Shown here: positions 42,715 to 51,476 of the stretch, piece after piece
Layout: every line of letters begins with the position of its first letter
Numbering within the stretch: position 1 is the first letter of the stretch
From: Mycobacterium sp. GA-1841
Lineage (GTDB): Bacteria; Actinomycetota; Actinomycetes; Mycobacteriales; Mycobacteriaceae
Length of the DNA: 64,000 bases
Direction: 5' to 3'
Assembly (NCBI RefSeq): GCF_001954135.1
Contig: NZ_MBEQ01000015.1
Location: forward strand, 121,432 to 185,431
Translations under genes and position numbers: made by a program
Notes under the pieces: model-generated
Database searches by the model: none
Told to the model about the DNA's origin: nothing
What the model saw: the letters and a program-made list of their open reading frames with translations, nothing else

Positions 42715-44537
42715 GTCAGGATCACGCCCTCCAACTGATCCGTCGAGCGCCACTTGGCCAACATGTCGAAGAACTCCACGGGCTTACCGCCGAAGTTGGT
42801 CGAGAGCATGCCGTGCGGGTTGTCCTTGTCGCCTTCGGAACTGAGGTAGCTCGGGGTGCAGTCGGCGTAAAAGGCCTTCGGCTTGACCGACGCCTCGTTC
42901 ATCGCTGCCAGCCACTCCTCCTCGGCCTCGGCGGTGGCCTCGATGGTCGTGGCCTTACGTTCGACGAATGTGCTGACCAGATAGGCGAAGTGGCGGGCCC
43001 GCTCCTCGGCGGTATGGGTGTAGTTGGGGGAGACGCCGGACTGCGTGTAGCCCAGGAAGAAACAGTTCGGGAAGCCGTGGGTCTGCAGTCCGTGCAGCGT
43101 CCGCATGCCCTTGGCCCACTTGTCGCTCAGGCGGACGTTGTCGCGACCGACGATCTCGAACCCGAGGCGCCGGGTGAACTCCGTCCCGACCTCGAACCCG
43201 GTCGCGAAGATCAACGCGTCGAGTTCGTACTCGACCCCGTCGACGACGGCGGCGGTCTCGGTGAATCGCTCCACCCCGCGGCCGTCGGTGTCGACCAGTT
43301 CGACGGTGTCGCGGTTGAAGGTCTTCAGATATTCGTCGTGGTAGCCCGCGCGTTTGCACATCAGGCGGAACCAGGGCTTGAGCGCCTCGGCGGTCTTCTC
43401 GTCCGTCACGGTCTCGTCGATCCGCCTGCGCAGGCGTTCCATCGCGTCGAAGTCGGCGCGGAACAGGAACGCGTCGATCTCCTGCGGGGTCATCTCGCGG
43501 CCCAGGCGAGCCGTCTCGCGGATCACCGCGGAGTCGGTCAGCTCGAGCGCGTTGCGGGTCCAGCCGTCTTCGGTGAGATCGAGGTCCATCTCGACGCCGC
43601 AGGTGACCCGGGTGAAGTTCTCCATCCGCTCCCGCTGCCAGCCCGGTTGCAGGCCGGCGGCCCAGTCGCGATCGGTGGGCCGGTTGCCGCGTTCGGCGAC
43701 CGTGCTCGGAGTCCGTTGGAACACATAGAGTTTCTGCGCCCACCGCCCCAGGTGCGGGATGCACTGCAGGCCCGTCGCGCCGGTGCCGATGATGCCGATC
43801 CGCTTGTCGGCCAGCTTGGTCAGCCCACCGGTCTCGTCACCGCCGGTGTAGCCGTAGTCCCAGCGGCTGGTGTGGAAGGTGTGCCCGGTGAACTCGTTGA
43901 TCCCTGGAATCCCCGGCAGTTTCGGGCGGGTGAGCGATCCCGGCGACACGGTCACCAGCGACGCGGTGAACACGTCGCCGCGGTTGGTGGAGATCTCCCA
44001 GCGCGCGGCGGGCTCGTCCCAGCGCATGCCCGTCACGGTGGTTTGCAGCAACGCATTTCGGTACAGCCCGTAGTGCCGGGCGATGGCCTGGAGGTGTTCG
44101 CGGATCTCCGGCCCGTGGGCGTAGCGCTCGGTGGGCATGTAGTTCAGCTCTTCGAGCAGCGGCAGGTAGATGTAGGACTCGATGTCGCACTGGGCGCCGG
44201 GGTAGCGGTTCCAGTACCACGTGCCACCGAAGTCGCCCGCGGTGTCGACGATCCGGATGTCCTCGACACCGGCCTCCTGCAGCCGGGCGGCGGCGATCAG
44301 ACTGCCGAGCCCGGCGCCGATGATCAGCACCTGCACGTGGTCGTGCACCGGCTCACGGTCGACCCACTCGGTGTAGGGATCGTCGGCGTAGTGCGAGAAG
44401 TCCGCGGTGACCTCGACGTACTGGTCGACGGCATCGGGGCGCATGCGCTTGTCGCGTTCGATCGCGTACTTCGTGCGGACCCACTCGGCGTCGTACTCCG
44501 CCGGCTGAGGTCCCAGGGAAGTAGGCGTCTGTGACAT
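42711..44537 (-). CDS. Baeyer-Villiger flavin monooxygenase
   Basis: FAD/NADPH monooxygenase of 608 residues. The FAD dinucleotide motif GAGLGS is at 74-79, GGTWYWNRYPGAQCDIES follows, and the NADPH motif GTGATG is at 251-256. The type I Baeyer-Villiger fingerprint FTGHTFHTSRW is at 216-226. The extra N-terminal 60-70 residues are typical of the larger cyclic-ketone/steroid type enzymes. It inserts oxygen next to a ketone, giving an ester or lactone. The regulator gene is coupled at its 3' end, and a palindromic site lies upstream. The substrate is not readable. Confidence 0.92.
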   Translation of the reverse strand: MSQTPTSLGPQPAEYDAEWVRTKYAIERDKRMRPDAVDQYVEVTADFSHYADDPYTEWVDREPVHDHVQVLIIGAGLGSLIAAARLQEAGVEDIRIVDTAGDFGGTWYWNRYPGAQCDIESYIYLPLLEELNYMPTERYAHGPEIREHLQAIARHYGLYRNALLQTTVTGMRWDEPAARWEISTNRGDVFTASLVTVSPGSLTRPKLPGIPGINEFTGHTFHTSRWDYGYTGGDETGGLTKLADKRIGIIGTGATGLQCIPHLGRWAQKLYVFQRTPSTVAERGNRPTDRDWAAGLQPGWQRERMENFTRVTCGVEMDLDLTEDGWTRNALELTDSAVIRETARLGREMTPQEIDAFLFRADFDAMERLRRRIDETVTDEKTAEALKPWFRLMCKRAGYHDEYLKTFNRDTVELVDTDGRGVERFTETAAVVDGVEYELDALIFATGFEVGTEFTRRLGFEIVGRDNVRLSDKWAKGMRTLHGLQTHGFPNCFFLGYTQSGVSPNYTHTAEERARHFAYLVSTFVERKATTIEATAEAEEEWLAAMNEASVKPKAFYADCTPSYLSSEGDKDNPHGMLSTNFGGKPVEFFDMLAKWRSTDQLEGVILT

Positions 44538-44564
44538 CTCGCTCCTCGCATCCCGATTTCGCTA

Positions 44565-44580
44565 GACAGACCGTCTTGTC
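44565..44580. promoter_or_regulatory. Putative TetR operator
   Basis: GACAGACCGTCTTGTC, 28 bp upstream of the monooxygenase start, has outer arms GACA/TGTC and an inner AGAC-C-GTCT palindrome. It is the type of site bound by TetR regulators encoded with flavin monooxygenases. Confidence 0.5.
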
Positions 44581-44648
44581 AGTGGACTATATGGCATCTT
44601 GGCAGACGGGTGGAGGTCAGGCTCTAATTCGCCCACTCATGGGGGCTG

Positions 44649-44885
44649 CTAACACTTTCCGCGAGGCCCAGCAGTGAGTAGGCCGCTTCGTTGCTCCAGG
44701 CGGGCTCGGAGGAAAGATTCAATCAGCGGACTTACGGCATAGCCAGCGACGATCGCTGTACCGCTTCTGATGGCGCTCGCCGCCGACCGTTCCATCGATT
44801 TGATGACCCACAGACTAAGGAGGACGACCGTGAATAGCTCCGTCATGTGTCTCGTGGCAGATGCGACTTCGAAGTCTGATGTCAT
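44649..44885 (-). CDS. Possible small membrane protein at the island edge
   Basis: Frame of 78 codons in the otherwise empty stretch between the monooxygenase and the island genes. The ATG at 44885 has AGAGG about ten bases upstream. Two moderately hydrophobic segments (LFTVVLLSLWVIK and GTAIVAGYAVSPLIESFL) could be membrane helices. It would be divergent from the two-gene unit that starts at 45008. No family is recognised. It could also be chance; codon use is less biased than in host genes, like the rest of the island. Confidence 0.3.
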   Translation of the reverse strand: MTSDFEVASATRHMTELFTVVLLSLWVIKSMERSAASAIRSGTAIVAGYAVSPLIESFLRARLEQRSGLLTAGPRGKC

Positions 44886-45007
44886 CGAGTTCGGCCTCTG
44901 AAGGAGTGAGTAGCAGCGACGTGCGCGCCGCGGAGTGCGGTATCGCCACGCTACGTCCTGAAGGTACGCTGCCCTGATAGCTTAGTTCTCGGAGGTGGGA
45001 ACTGGCG

Positions 45008-45985
45008 TTGCAGAAAACACTCGTCGAATATTCACGTATTCGGAACGGCGTAGTCCGACCAATACCCGAATGGATAGAGAACTCCCCAGATCATCAACTG
45101 ATCATCGTGCGCGCCGATGAGTTCGGTCCCGATCTTGGTAGATTTGCAGAGGGCGCCGCCCGACATGCGAGAGCGTGCACAACGAGTAACGAGTTCAAAT
45201 CAATCGTTGTCAACAACGCTTCCAACTGGTCGCTGCATGTGAGTGTTCTGACCGTGACTGGTTGCCAGCACCAGACCTCGATCATTTGTGGACTCGATGG
45301 GTTGGTGGATCCCAACGCCGATCTTGAAGGCCTGAGCGGAGCGGACGAAGCGGTCCGCGTGGCGAAACGGCTTTGGTCGGAACGTTCGCGGGCCGGCAGC
45401 GCCCGAGGCTTTATCGATGAGTTTCGTACATGGCTCCGCGCGCAACTAGACATACGTTTGAATGAGGCGATTCGGCATCCGTATTCGATGGCGCTGAGTT
45501 GGACCGGAGCGCCCGGCTCAGCTGAGCCCCAGGAGTTCCTGCGACCGCTGATTGGGTTCCGAGCAGCGCTAAGCGACATGTATACGATTTCTAAGACGCA
45601 TTCGGTGGATCCATCGATTCTTGAGTGCGTAGATTCAGCAGCCAGGAGAATAGAGGTTGCTCTAGTCGGATTGACTGCGTGGCAGACAGTCATCCTCGAC
45701 AATGCGGCTCGAAAGCTTTCCGAGGCGGCCGAAAAACGTGACGAGGCAGAACGCTTTCATGATCGTAGGATCGCAGACCTCGGAGCCATCACGCTATTTC
45801 CATTGATAATTTTTTCATTTCTAGGGTCCAACGTATTGCCTGCGGCAAATTTTCCATATGCATTGAAGGGCCCTATCTGGCTCGCACTAAGTATTGTGCT
45901 CGCCGTTGGCGCTGCAATTGCGGGCAGGGCTTGGATCCGTAGAGGCAGAGTTCGGGAGCGGAAAGCTGGCGATGAAAGGAACTAG
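45008..45985 (+). CDS. Island protein with coiled coil and two C-terminal membrane helices
   Basis: Protein of 325 residues of no family I recognise. The first 230 residues are soluble and mixed (HQLIIVRADEFGPDLGRFAEGAARHARAC, SIICGLDGLVDPNADLEGL, RTWLRAQLDIRLNEAIRHP). A heptad-like region at about 230-257 (AARKLSEAAEKRDEAERFHDRRIADL) is followed by two helices at about 258-277 and 288-307, and a basic tail. The start is a TTG at 45008 after GGAGGTGGG; no better ATG is nearby. G+C is much lower than in the flanks. Its stop is four bases before the NTPase gene. I infer that it is the membrane-acting or anchoring partner of that NTPase. Confidence 0.75.
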   Translation: MQKTLVEYSRIRNGVVRPIPEWIENSPDHQLIIVRADEFGPDLGRFAEGAARHARACTTSNEFKSIVVNNASNWSLHVSVLTVTGCQHQTSIICGLDGLVDPNADLEGLSGADEAVRVAKRLWSERSRAGSARGFIDEFRTWLRAQLDIRLNEAIRHPYSMALSWTGAPGSAEPQEFLRPLIGFRAALSDMYTISKTHSVDPSILECVDSAARRIEVALVGLTAWQTVILDNAARKLSEAAEKRDEAERFHDRRIADLGAITLFPLIIFSFLGSNVLPAANFPYALKGPIWLALSIVLAVGAAIAGRAWIRRGRVRERKAGDERN

Positions 45986-45989
45986 CACG

Positions 45990-48107
45990 ATGAGAATCGA
46001 CCAGCTGATTTCTCGGATACCACAACGGCAATCAGTAATACCGCTAATTGACGGGCATCCGGACGGTGTCACTTTGCCGCCGGTAGATCATGCTCGAAAG
46101 TTTGTCGAACCACTTTTGCGGTCCTACGAGGGGCTGGCACAGACTGCCAGCCCCGAGCCTAGGGTCATATTGATCGCAGCTTCTGCGGCGGTAGGCAAGA
46201 CGACGTTAGCAACTCATGTCGCTCGGGCAACCAACAATCCGTATTGGGACCTAAGTAAATTCTCGATGGGTTCTGGATTCTTTTCGGGAATTGTCTCGAG
46301 TGCGTACGGCGTGGAACGTTACGCACACCTTATAGACGAGATCAGGAGTGGAAAGCTTTGCCTAATTCTCGACGCCGTAGATGAAGCGATAGTCGCGTCG
46401 ACGAGTTCAAATTTTGTCGCGTCCTTGCAGAACTTGGCGGAAGTTATAGGGAAGTCTGAATCGGAGGAAGCGTGCGTAATATTCTTCGGACGTCCAGAAA
46501 CCATAACAGACACATACTTGTATCTATCAGACCTCGGGATCGAGTCCGAAGTTCTTGAGGTATCGTACTTTTCTGAGGCTGACGCCAAGAAATTTGTTCG
46601 CGAGCAAGTTATCGCGGCCGAGGGATCCGCCTTGGGCGAGCTGGATATTTTTATCGATACTTTCTTTTCGCGGGTTCAGGACGCTTTTAATTCTGAAGAC
46701 TGGACGGTGGTCGGTTCGTTTCTCGGCTACGCTCCAGTCTTGGATTCGTTGGCGCTATTTTATCGAGAAAGTGATAATGCGTACCGCGAGTTAAATGGTT
46801 TTGTGTCGGATGGTTCAAAAACATGGTCTTTGATTGGCAGCATGCTACAGCGTGTGCTGAACCGTGAAACTGAAAAGTTTGCAAACAGTTTCGGAGGACC
46901 AAACGAGGCTAAGCGCCTATTTGCAGCATCAGCTTACTCAATGGAAACTCAGGTAAGGTGGCTACTTGCAGATGATCTCGCGTCGATGGGCGCGGAGCCT
47001 GATTTGTCTTTGGCGGAAGAGACTGAGTGGCTGGCAGATATTGAGCAAAGTTTGCGCGATCAGTTCGACGTACATCCATTTCTGAAGTCTCAGCGGGGTG
47101 AGCATTCCAAGAATGTACTTCTCGGGTTCACTAGCGCAGCTTTTCGCGATTTCGTGCTTGCGCAATTCTTGAAATGTGCGTCCGGCACTCACTTGGATGT
47201 TTTGCAGGCATATTGGCTTCAGCCTGAGGTGGTTCCATCTATGATGTTGTCGAGATTCCTACGCACCGTTTGCGGCGAACAAGATCTATTAGATGCGCGA
47301 GTGATGGCATTTATACTGGATTCGCACAGCAATCAGAACGGCGAAAACGCCGAACTAATGTACGTGGAACTTGCGGACGATTCGGACCCGTTTAGTGCAG
47401 ATTCAGAGGACTATCTTTCCCTATCGTTTGATTCCGATCCGGATGGTAGTTCAGGTTTGCAAATGAAGTTGCGTGGCCCTGCGCTCGAATTAGGGCGCTC
47501 AGCGGCATACTCCGTAATTTCTGTGCCCAATATGAAGGTGATCGTGGGCGCTCAGTTGGCTGAGTGCGATCTCGGGCCGCGGCTTGCCATTGAATGCGAA
47601 ACGTTCTCTGCGCAATCAACTGAAGTTCACATAAATCACATAGCAATGCCGGCCAGTTCGTCGGGCGGCAGTCGACTGGGGGCAAATGTCAGAGTAAAGA
47701 AGCTAGAGGGCATCGTAAGAAAAATTACTGGCTCCAGGGAAGTATTCTCAGTGAGCGTGCCAGTGGCACCGTACCCGTGGCAGCCGTTTAAGAAGACTGA
47801 ATTGAAAGACGAGAAACCGACCGAAGCGGATCTTCTCCTGGCGGGCCTTGCCTTACGCCGGATCGCGGTGTGGTTTGGACGTGGAGGAATGCGGTTCGCG
47901 AGATCCAAAATGGACACCATACTGTCGAAAGGTCGCGCATCCCAGCAACTTTTTGTTTTTCTGATGTCTCGTGGGTTGATTTGGAACGATGATACCTTTT
48001 ATCGTATGGGCGGTGAGGTTTCGATCGGTTCAATTAGAAGTCTAGATTTCACCGATAGAGAGTACACTGGGTTGGTCGTTGAGGCATGTGGACAAGTTGA
48101 CCTTTAA
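45990..48107 (+). CDS. NACHT/STAND-like P-loop NTPase
   Basis: Protein of 705 residues. The NTPase module has Walker A AASAAVGKTT (Lys70), Walker B LCLILDAVDEA (Asp128, Asp131-Glu132) and the sensor-like CVIFFGRPETITDTYLYL (Arg168-Pro169). The last matches the TSRPE-type arginine strand of NACHT ATPases, followed by a winged-helix-like region. The C-terminal 450 residues are unassigned, rich in strands after about residue 480, and may sense a trigger. The ATG at 45990 has an ideal AAAGGAA site eight bases upstream and lies four bases after the previous stop. ATG 45972 is a weaker choice. Low G+C and rare codons mark horizontal transfer. It probably works with the upstream membrane protein. 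Confidence 0.75.
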   Translation: MRIDQLISRIPQRQSVIPLIDGHPDGVTLPPVDHARKFVEPLLRSYEGLAQTASPEPRVILIAASAAVGKTTLATHVARATNNPYWDLSKFSMGSGFFSGIVSSAYGVERYAHLIDEIRSGKLCLILDAVDEAIVASTSSNFVASLQNLAEVIGKSESEEACVIFFGRPETITDTYLYLSDLGIESEVLEVSYFSEADAKKFVREQVIAAEGSALGELDIFIDTFFSRVQDAFNSEDWTVVGSFLGYAPVLDSLALFYRESDNAYRELNGFVSDGSKTWSLIGSMLQRVLNRETEKFANSFGGPNEAKRLFAASAYSMETQVRWLLADDLASMGAEPDLSLAEETEWLADIEQSLRDQFDVHPFLKSQRGEHSKNVLLGFTSAAFRDFVLAQFLKCASGTHLDVLQAYWLQPEVVPSMMLSRFLRTVCGEQDLLDARVMAFILDSHSNQNGENAELMYVELADDSDPFSADSEDYLSLSFDSDPDGSSGLQMKLRGPALELGRSAAYSVISVPNMKVIVGAQLAECDLGPRLAIECETFSAQSTEVHINHIAMPASSSGGSRLGANVRVKKLEGIVRKITGSREVFSVSVPVAPYPWQPFKKTELKDEKPTEADLLLAGLALRRIAVWFGRGGMRFARSKMDTILSKGRASQQLFVFLMSRGLIWNDDTFYRMGGEVSIGSIRSLDFTDREYTGLVVEACGQVDL

Positions 48108-48411
48108 GTTCTTCGGCGCCACGATTCTGGTCTTCGGACCCGATGCGATAAATCCGAGATTCCCGGCTTGGCTGGTGTGAAGCGCATCGCTTCTAAGTGC
48201 TAATTAGGTGACACCTCGACTTCATCGTCGTGGGTTGGGGATTTATTCGAGTCTCTCGGCGCGCACCATCTCCGTTCGTCGGTGAAGGCTGTTGACTCCG
48301 AACTGCGATGCGATCGGTAGCAACGCAGGCGCGAAAACCGGTTTCCCTGTAGCGGGGGCGGCCACCTACCCTGGGGTGCTGCGCAAGTGCCGATGTGAGA
48401 CAGGAGTGGTG
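48108..48411. other. Intergenic stretch at the right end of the island
   Basis: About 300 bases without a convincing gene. Base composition returns to host level at roughly 48190-48250. I see no tRNA, no integrase, no clear direct repeat matching the left edge and no obvious hairpin terminator after the NTPase gene. Confidence 0.5.
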
Positions 48412-49857
48412 ATGACAGCGGGTCCGGACACGGGGGAGATCGCGACGCGACCGCGTGCCAAATCGAGCCCGAACGTCATCATCGCGTTGCTGGTCGGCTC
48501 GGCGTTCGTGATGATCCTCAACGAGACGATCATGAGCGTGGCGTTGCCCGCCCTGATCGTGGATCTGCACATCTCCGCGAGTACCGCGCAGTGGCTCACC
48601 AGCGGATTTCTGCTGACCATGGCCGTCGTGATCCCCATGTCGGGGTCGCTGCTGCAGCGCTACCCGGTGCGTGGCGTCTACCTCACCTCGATGTCGTTGT
48701 TCTGCACCGGCACGTTGGTGGCCGCCCTCGCGCCAGGATTCGCGGTGCTGATGGCCGGGCGGATCGTGCAGGCGTGCGGCACCGCGGTGATGATGCCGCT
48801 GTTGATGACGACGGTGATGACGCTGATCCCGGCCGACCGGCGCGGACAGATGATGGGCACCATCTCGATCGTCATCGCGGTCGCCCCGGCGATCGGGCCC
48901 ACGCTGTCGGGCTTCATCCTCGGCTCGCTGGACTGGCGGTGGATGTTCTGGATCGTGCTGCCGATCGCGCTGGCGGCCTTGAGCGCCGGCCTGAAGTGGT
49001 TGCGGGTCGACGACGAGCGCGAGGAACCGACCCCGATCGATCCGATCTCGGTGCCGCTGTCGGCGGTCGCGTTCGCCGGCCTGGTCTTCGGACTCTCGCT
49101 GTTGGGTGAGGCCGCGCACGGCGGGTCGGGTATCCCCGCGTGGGCGCCGATGACACTCGGCGCGGTGGCGATGGTGCTCTTCGGAGCACGCCAGGTACAG
49201 CTACAGCGACGGGACCGCGCGTTCCTGGATCTGCGGCCGTTCACCTATCGACGGTTCTCGGTGTCGCTGGGCCTGGTGGTCCTGGGCTTCATGGGATTGT
49301 TCGGGGCGATCATCATGGTGCCGCTGTACGTCCAGGACGTCCTGCGGCACAGCGCGCTGGTCGCCGGCCTGGCGACCCTGCCGGGTGGCTTGCTCATGGG
49401 TGTGGCCGGCCCGGTGGTGGGTCGGGTCTATGACCGCCACGGCGCCCGGGTGCTCGTCGTCCCGGGATCGATCCTGCTGTGCGCGTCGCTGTGGGGCTTC
49501 ACCGCGTTGTCGGCCGCCTCGCCGATCTGGGAACTCGTCGCGTTGCAGACGGTGATGATGGTCGGCCTGGCGATGATGTTCACCCCGTTGATGACCGACG
49601 CGCTCGGGGTGTTGCCGGACCGGCTGTACTCGCACGGCAGCGCGATCTTGACGACGTTGCAGCAGGTCGCCGGCGCGGCGGGCACTGCCTTGTTCGTGAC
49701 GGTGATGACCAAGGCCTCACACTCGGGTGGAGCGCCGGATCTGCCCGGCGTCCACGCGGCCTTCGTGGCCGCGGCGATGATCGGCGTGGCCGCTGTGGTG
49801 ATGGCCTTCTTCACCGCCGCGCGTCCGAGCCCCGCGGGTGGCACGCCGACGCATTGA
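48412..49857 (+). CDS. MFS drug exporter, DHA2 (14-helix) family
   Basis: Proton-driven exporter of 481 residues and about 14 transmembrane helices. The N-terminal half has LNETIMSVALPALIVDLHISASTAQWLTSGFLLTMAVVIPMSGSLLQRYPVR (motifs D1 and A region) and GRIVQACGTAVMMPLLMTTVMTLIPADRRGQMMG. The antiporter motif C is AVAPAIGPTLSGFILGSLDWRWMFWI. These mark the EmrB/QacA group. It probably exports drugs or lipophilic metabolites. The ATG at 48412 follows AGGAG, and a GTG at 48409 is one codon earlier. The next gene follows after 25 bp. Confidence 0.9.
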   Translation: MTAGPDTGEIATRPRAKSSPNVIIALLVGSAFVMILNETIMSVALPALIVDLHISASTAQWLTSGFLLTMAVVIPMSGSLLQRYPVRGVYLTSMSLFCTGTLVAALAPGFAVLMAGRIVQACGTAVMMPLLMTTVMTLIPADRRGQMMGTISIVIAVAPAIGPTLSGFILGSLDWRWMFWIVLPIALAALSAGLKWLRVDDEREEPTPIDPISVPLSAVAFAGLVFGLSLLGEAAHGGSGIPAWAPMTLGAVAMVLFGARQVQLQRRDRAFLDLRPFTYRRFSVSLGLVVLGFMGLFGAIIMVPLYVQDVLRHSALVAGLATLPGGLLMGVAGPVVGRVYDRHGARVLVVPGSILLCASLWGFTALSAASPIWELVALQTVMMVGLAMMFTPLMTDALGVLPDRLYSHGSAILTTLQQVAGAAGTALFVTVMTKASHSGGAPDLPGVHAAFVAAAMIGVAAVVMAFFTAARPSPAGGTPTH

Positions 49858-49882
49858 ACCTTGTCCCAGGCACAATCAGAAC

Positions 49883-50629
49883 GTGGACAAAGACCGGAAA
49901 GTCGTCGTCATCACCGGAGCGGGCAGCGGGATCGGCCGCGCCACCGCACATGTTCTGTTGGAGGCCGGTCACCACGTGGTGCTCGCCGGTCGCCGGCCCG
50001 AGGCCTTGGCGCAGACCGCAGCGCACCGGCCGAATGCCCGGTTGGTCGAAACCGACGTCACCGATTCGGCTTCCGTGCAGACGCTATTCGCCGACGCGGT
50101 AAGGACATTCGGCCGGGTCGACGTGTTGTTCAACAACGCGGGGGTGTTCGGGCCCTCCGCTTCGATCCTCGACATCGACGACGACCAATGGCACACCACC
50201 TGGCGCACCAACGTCGACGGAGCGGTGTACTGCGCGCGGGAAGCCGCCCGCATCATGGCCGCGCAGTTGCCGAGAGGCGGTCGGATCATCAACAACGGCT
50301 CCCTGTCGGCGCACCGGCCCCGGCCGCACAGCTTGGCCTACACCACCACCAAACATGCGATGAGCGGGCTGAGTGCGTCGATGTTGTTGGATCTACGCAA
50401 CATCGACATCTGCATCACTCAAATCGACATCGGCAATGCCGCCACGGACATGACCGCCGGCTTCAGTCACCAGACCCGGCAGTCCGACGGAAGCCTCGCG
50501 GCGGAGCCGACGTTCGACGTCGAGCATGTGGCCCGCGCGGTCGCCCACCTGGTCGAGCTGCCGCTGGAGGTATCGGTTCCCTCGCTGACGGTGATGGCGC
50601 GGGCCATGCCGTACTTCGGTCGCGGCTGA
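49883..50629 (+). CDS. Short-chain dehydrogenase/reductase
   Basis: Classical SDR of 248 residues. The cofactor motif is TGAGSGIGRA, the NNAG motif FNNAG is present, and the catalytic segment is NNGSLS...YTTTKHAMSG (Ser, Tyr and Lys of the S-YxxxK triad). It should be an NAD(P)-dependent alcohol dehydrogenase or ketoreductase. The GTG start at 49883 is immediately before the conserved VDKDRKVVVITGAG. It lies in an apparent operon with the MFS gene upstream and a hydroxypyruvate-isomerase-like gene 10 bp downstream. Confidence 0.88.
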   Translation: MDKDRKVVVITGAGSGIGRATAHVLLEAGHHVVLAGRRPEALAQTAAHRPNARLVETDVTDSASVQTLFADAVRTFGRVDVLFNNAGVFGPSASILDIDDDQWHTTWRTNVDGAVYCAREAARIMAAQLPRGGRIINNGSLSAHRPRPHSLAYTTTKHAMSGLSASMLLDLRNIDICITQIDIGNAATDMTAGFSHQTRQSDGSLAAEPTFDVEHVARAVAHLVELPLEVSVPSLTVMARAMPYFGRG

Positions 50630-50639
50630 TCGCGCCGGC

Positions 50640-51476
50640 ATGATCACCGACGGGCCACGCTATGTCGTCAACTGCTCGATCCTTTTCCCCGATCTGCCGC
50701 TGCTGCAACGCCCGCACGCCGCGCGCAGCGCCGGCTTCGAGGCGGTCGAATTCTGGTGGCCATTCGCCGATCCGGTCCCGCGCGACCGGGAGGTCGACGC
50801 ATTCGTGCGAGCCATCGACGACGCCGGGGTGCACCTGGTCGCGATGAACTTCACCGGTGGTGACATGGCGGCAGGGGAGCGCGGGCTGCTCTCGGATCCC
50901 GGGCAGGGTCAGGTCTTCCGCGACAATGTCGACGTAGCCCTCGGTATCGCACAACGGCTGGGCACCAAGGCTTTCAACGCGCTGTACGGCAACCGGCTTG
51001 AGGTCCTCGATCCCCGTGCCCAGGACGAGACCGCCGTCGAGAACCTCGCCCACGCCGGTCGGCTGACCCAAAGTATCGGCGCCACAATCCTGATCGAACC
51101 GCTCAGCGGCGTGCCCTCCTACCCGTTGACCACCGCCGCAGAGGCCATCGCGGTGATCGACCGGGTCGCCCGGGAAACGGGGGTGAGCTCGCTGCGGCTT
51201 CTCGCCGACCTGTACCACCTGCAGGTCAACGGCGACGATATCCCTGCGGCGATCGACCACCATGTCAACCGCATCGGTCATGTCCAGATCGCCGACGCGC
51301 CGGGCCGGGGAGCGCCTGGTACCGGCGCCATGGACATCTCGGCACACCTGGAGCACCTGGCATCGCGGGGCTACCGCGGTCACGTCAGTCTGGAGTACCA
51401 GGACAGCGGTCCGGATCCGTTCGCCTGGCTGCCGCGGTCACGACGCGGCGTCAGCCCCTGGCTGTCCCTCGGGTGA
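50640..51476 (+). CDS. Hydroxypyruvate isomerase-family TIM-barrel protein
   Basis: Sugar-phosphate-isomerase/epimerase-like protein of 278 residues (Hyi family). Metal-binding acids are expected in ILIEPLSGV (Glu), LLADLYHLQVNGDD (Asp and His), GHVQIADAPGRGAPGTGAMD and HVSLEYQDSGPD (Glu). The ordering of these motifs is that of hydroxypyruvate isomerase and OtnI. It interconverts hydroxypyruvate and tartronate semialdehyde or a related keto-acid. Its 3' end overlaps the converging XRE gene by 39 bp. Confidence 0.87.
   Translation: MITDGPRYVVNCSILFPDLPLLQRPHAARSAGFEAVEFWWPFADPVPRDREVDAFVRAIDDAGVHLVAMNFTGGDMAAGERGLLSDPGQGQVFRDNVDVALGIAQRLGTKAFNALYGNRLEVLDPRAQDETAVENLAHAGRLTQSIGATILIEPLSGVPSYPLTTAAEAIAVIDRVARETGVSSLRLLADLYHLQVNGDDIPAAIDHHVNRIGHVQIADAPGRGAPGTGAMDISAHLEHLASRGYRGHVSLEYQDSGPDPFAWLPRSRRGVSPWLSLG

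Noticed and set aside
42672..44534. 620-codon open frame antisense to the Baeyer-Villiger monooxygenase
   Set aside because: The sense frame has the complete FAD, NADPH and fingerprint motifs; the antisense frame has none.
45894..45989. N-terminal extension of the NTPase from ATG 45894
   Set aside because: It would overlap the upstream gene by 92 bases and lacks a ribosome-binding site, while ATG 45990 has an ideal one.
44640..48411. Prophage or integrative element explanation for the low-G+C island
   Set aside because: No integrase, phage structural gene, tRNA target or flanking direct repeat is visible; simple transfer of a two-gene cassette fits better.
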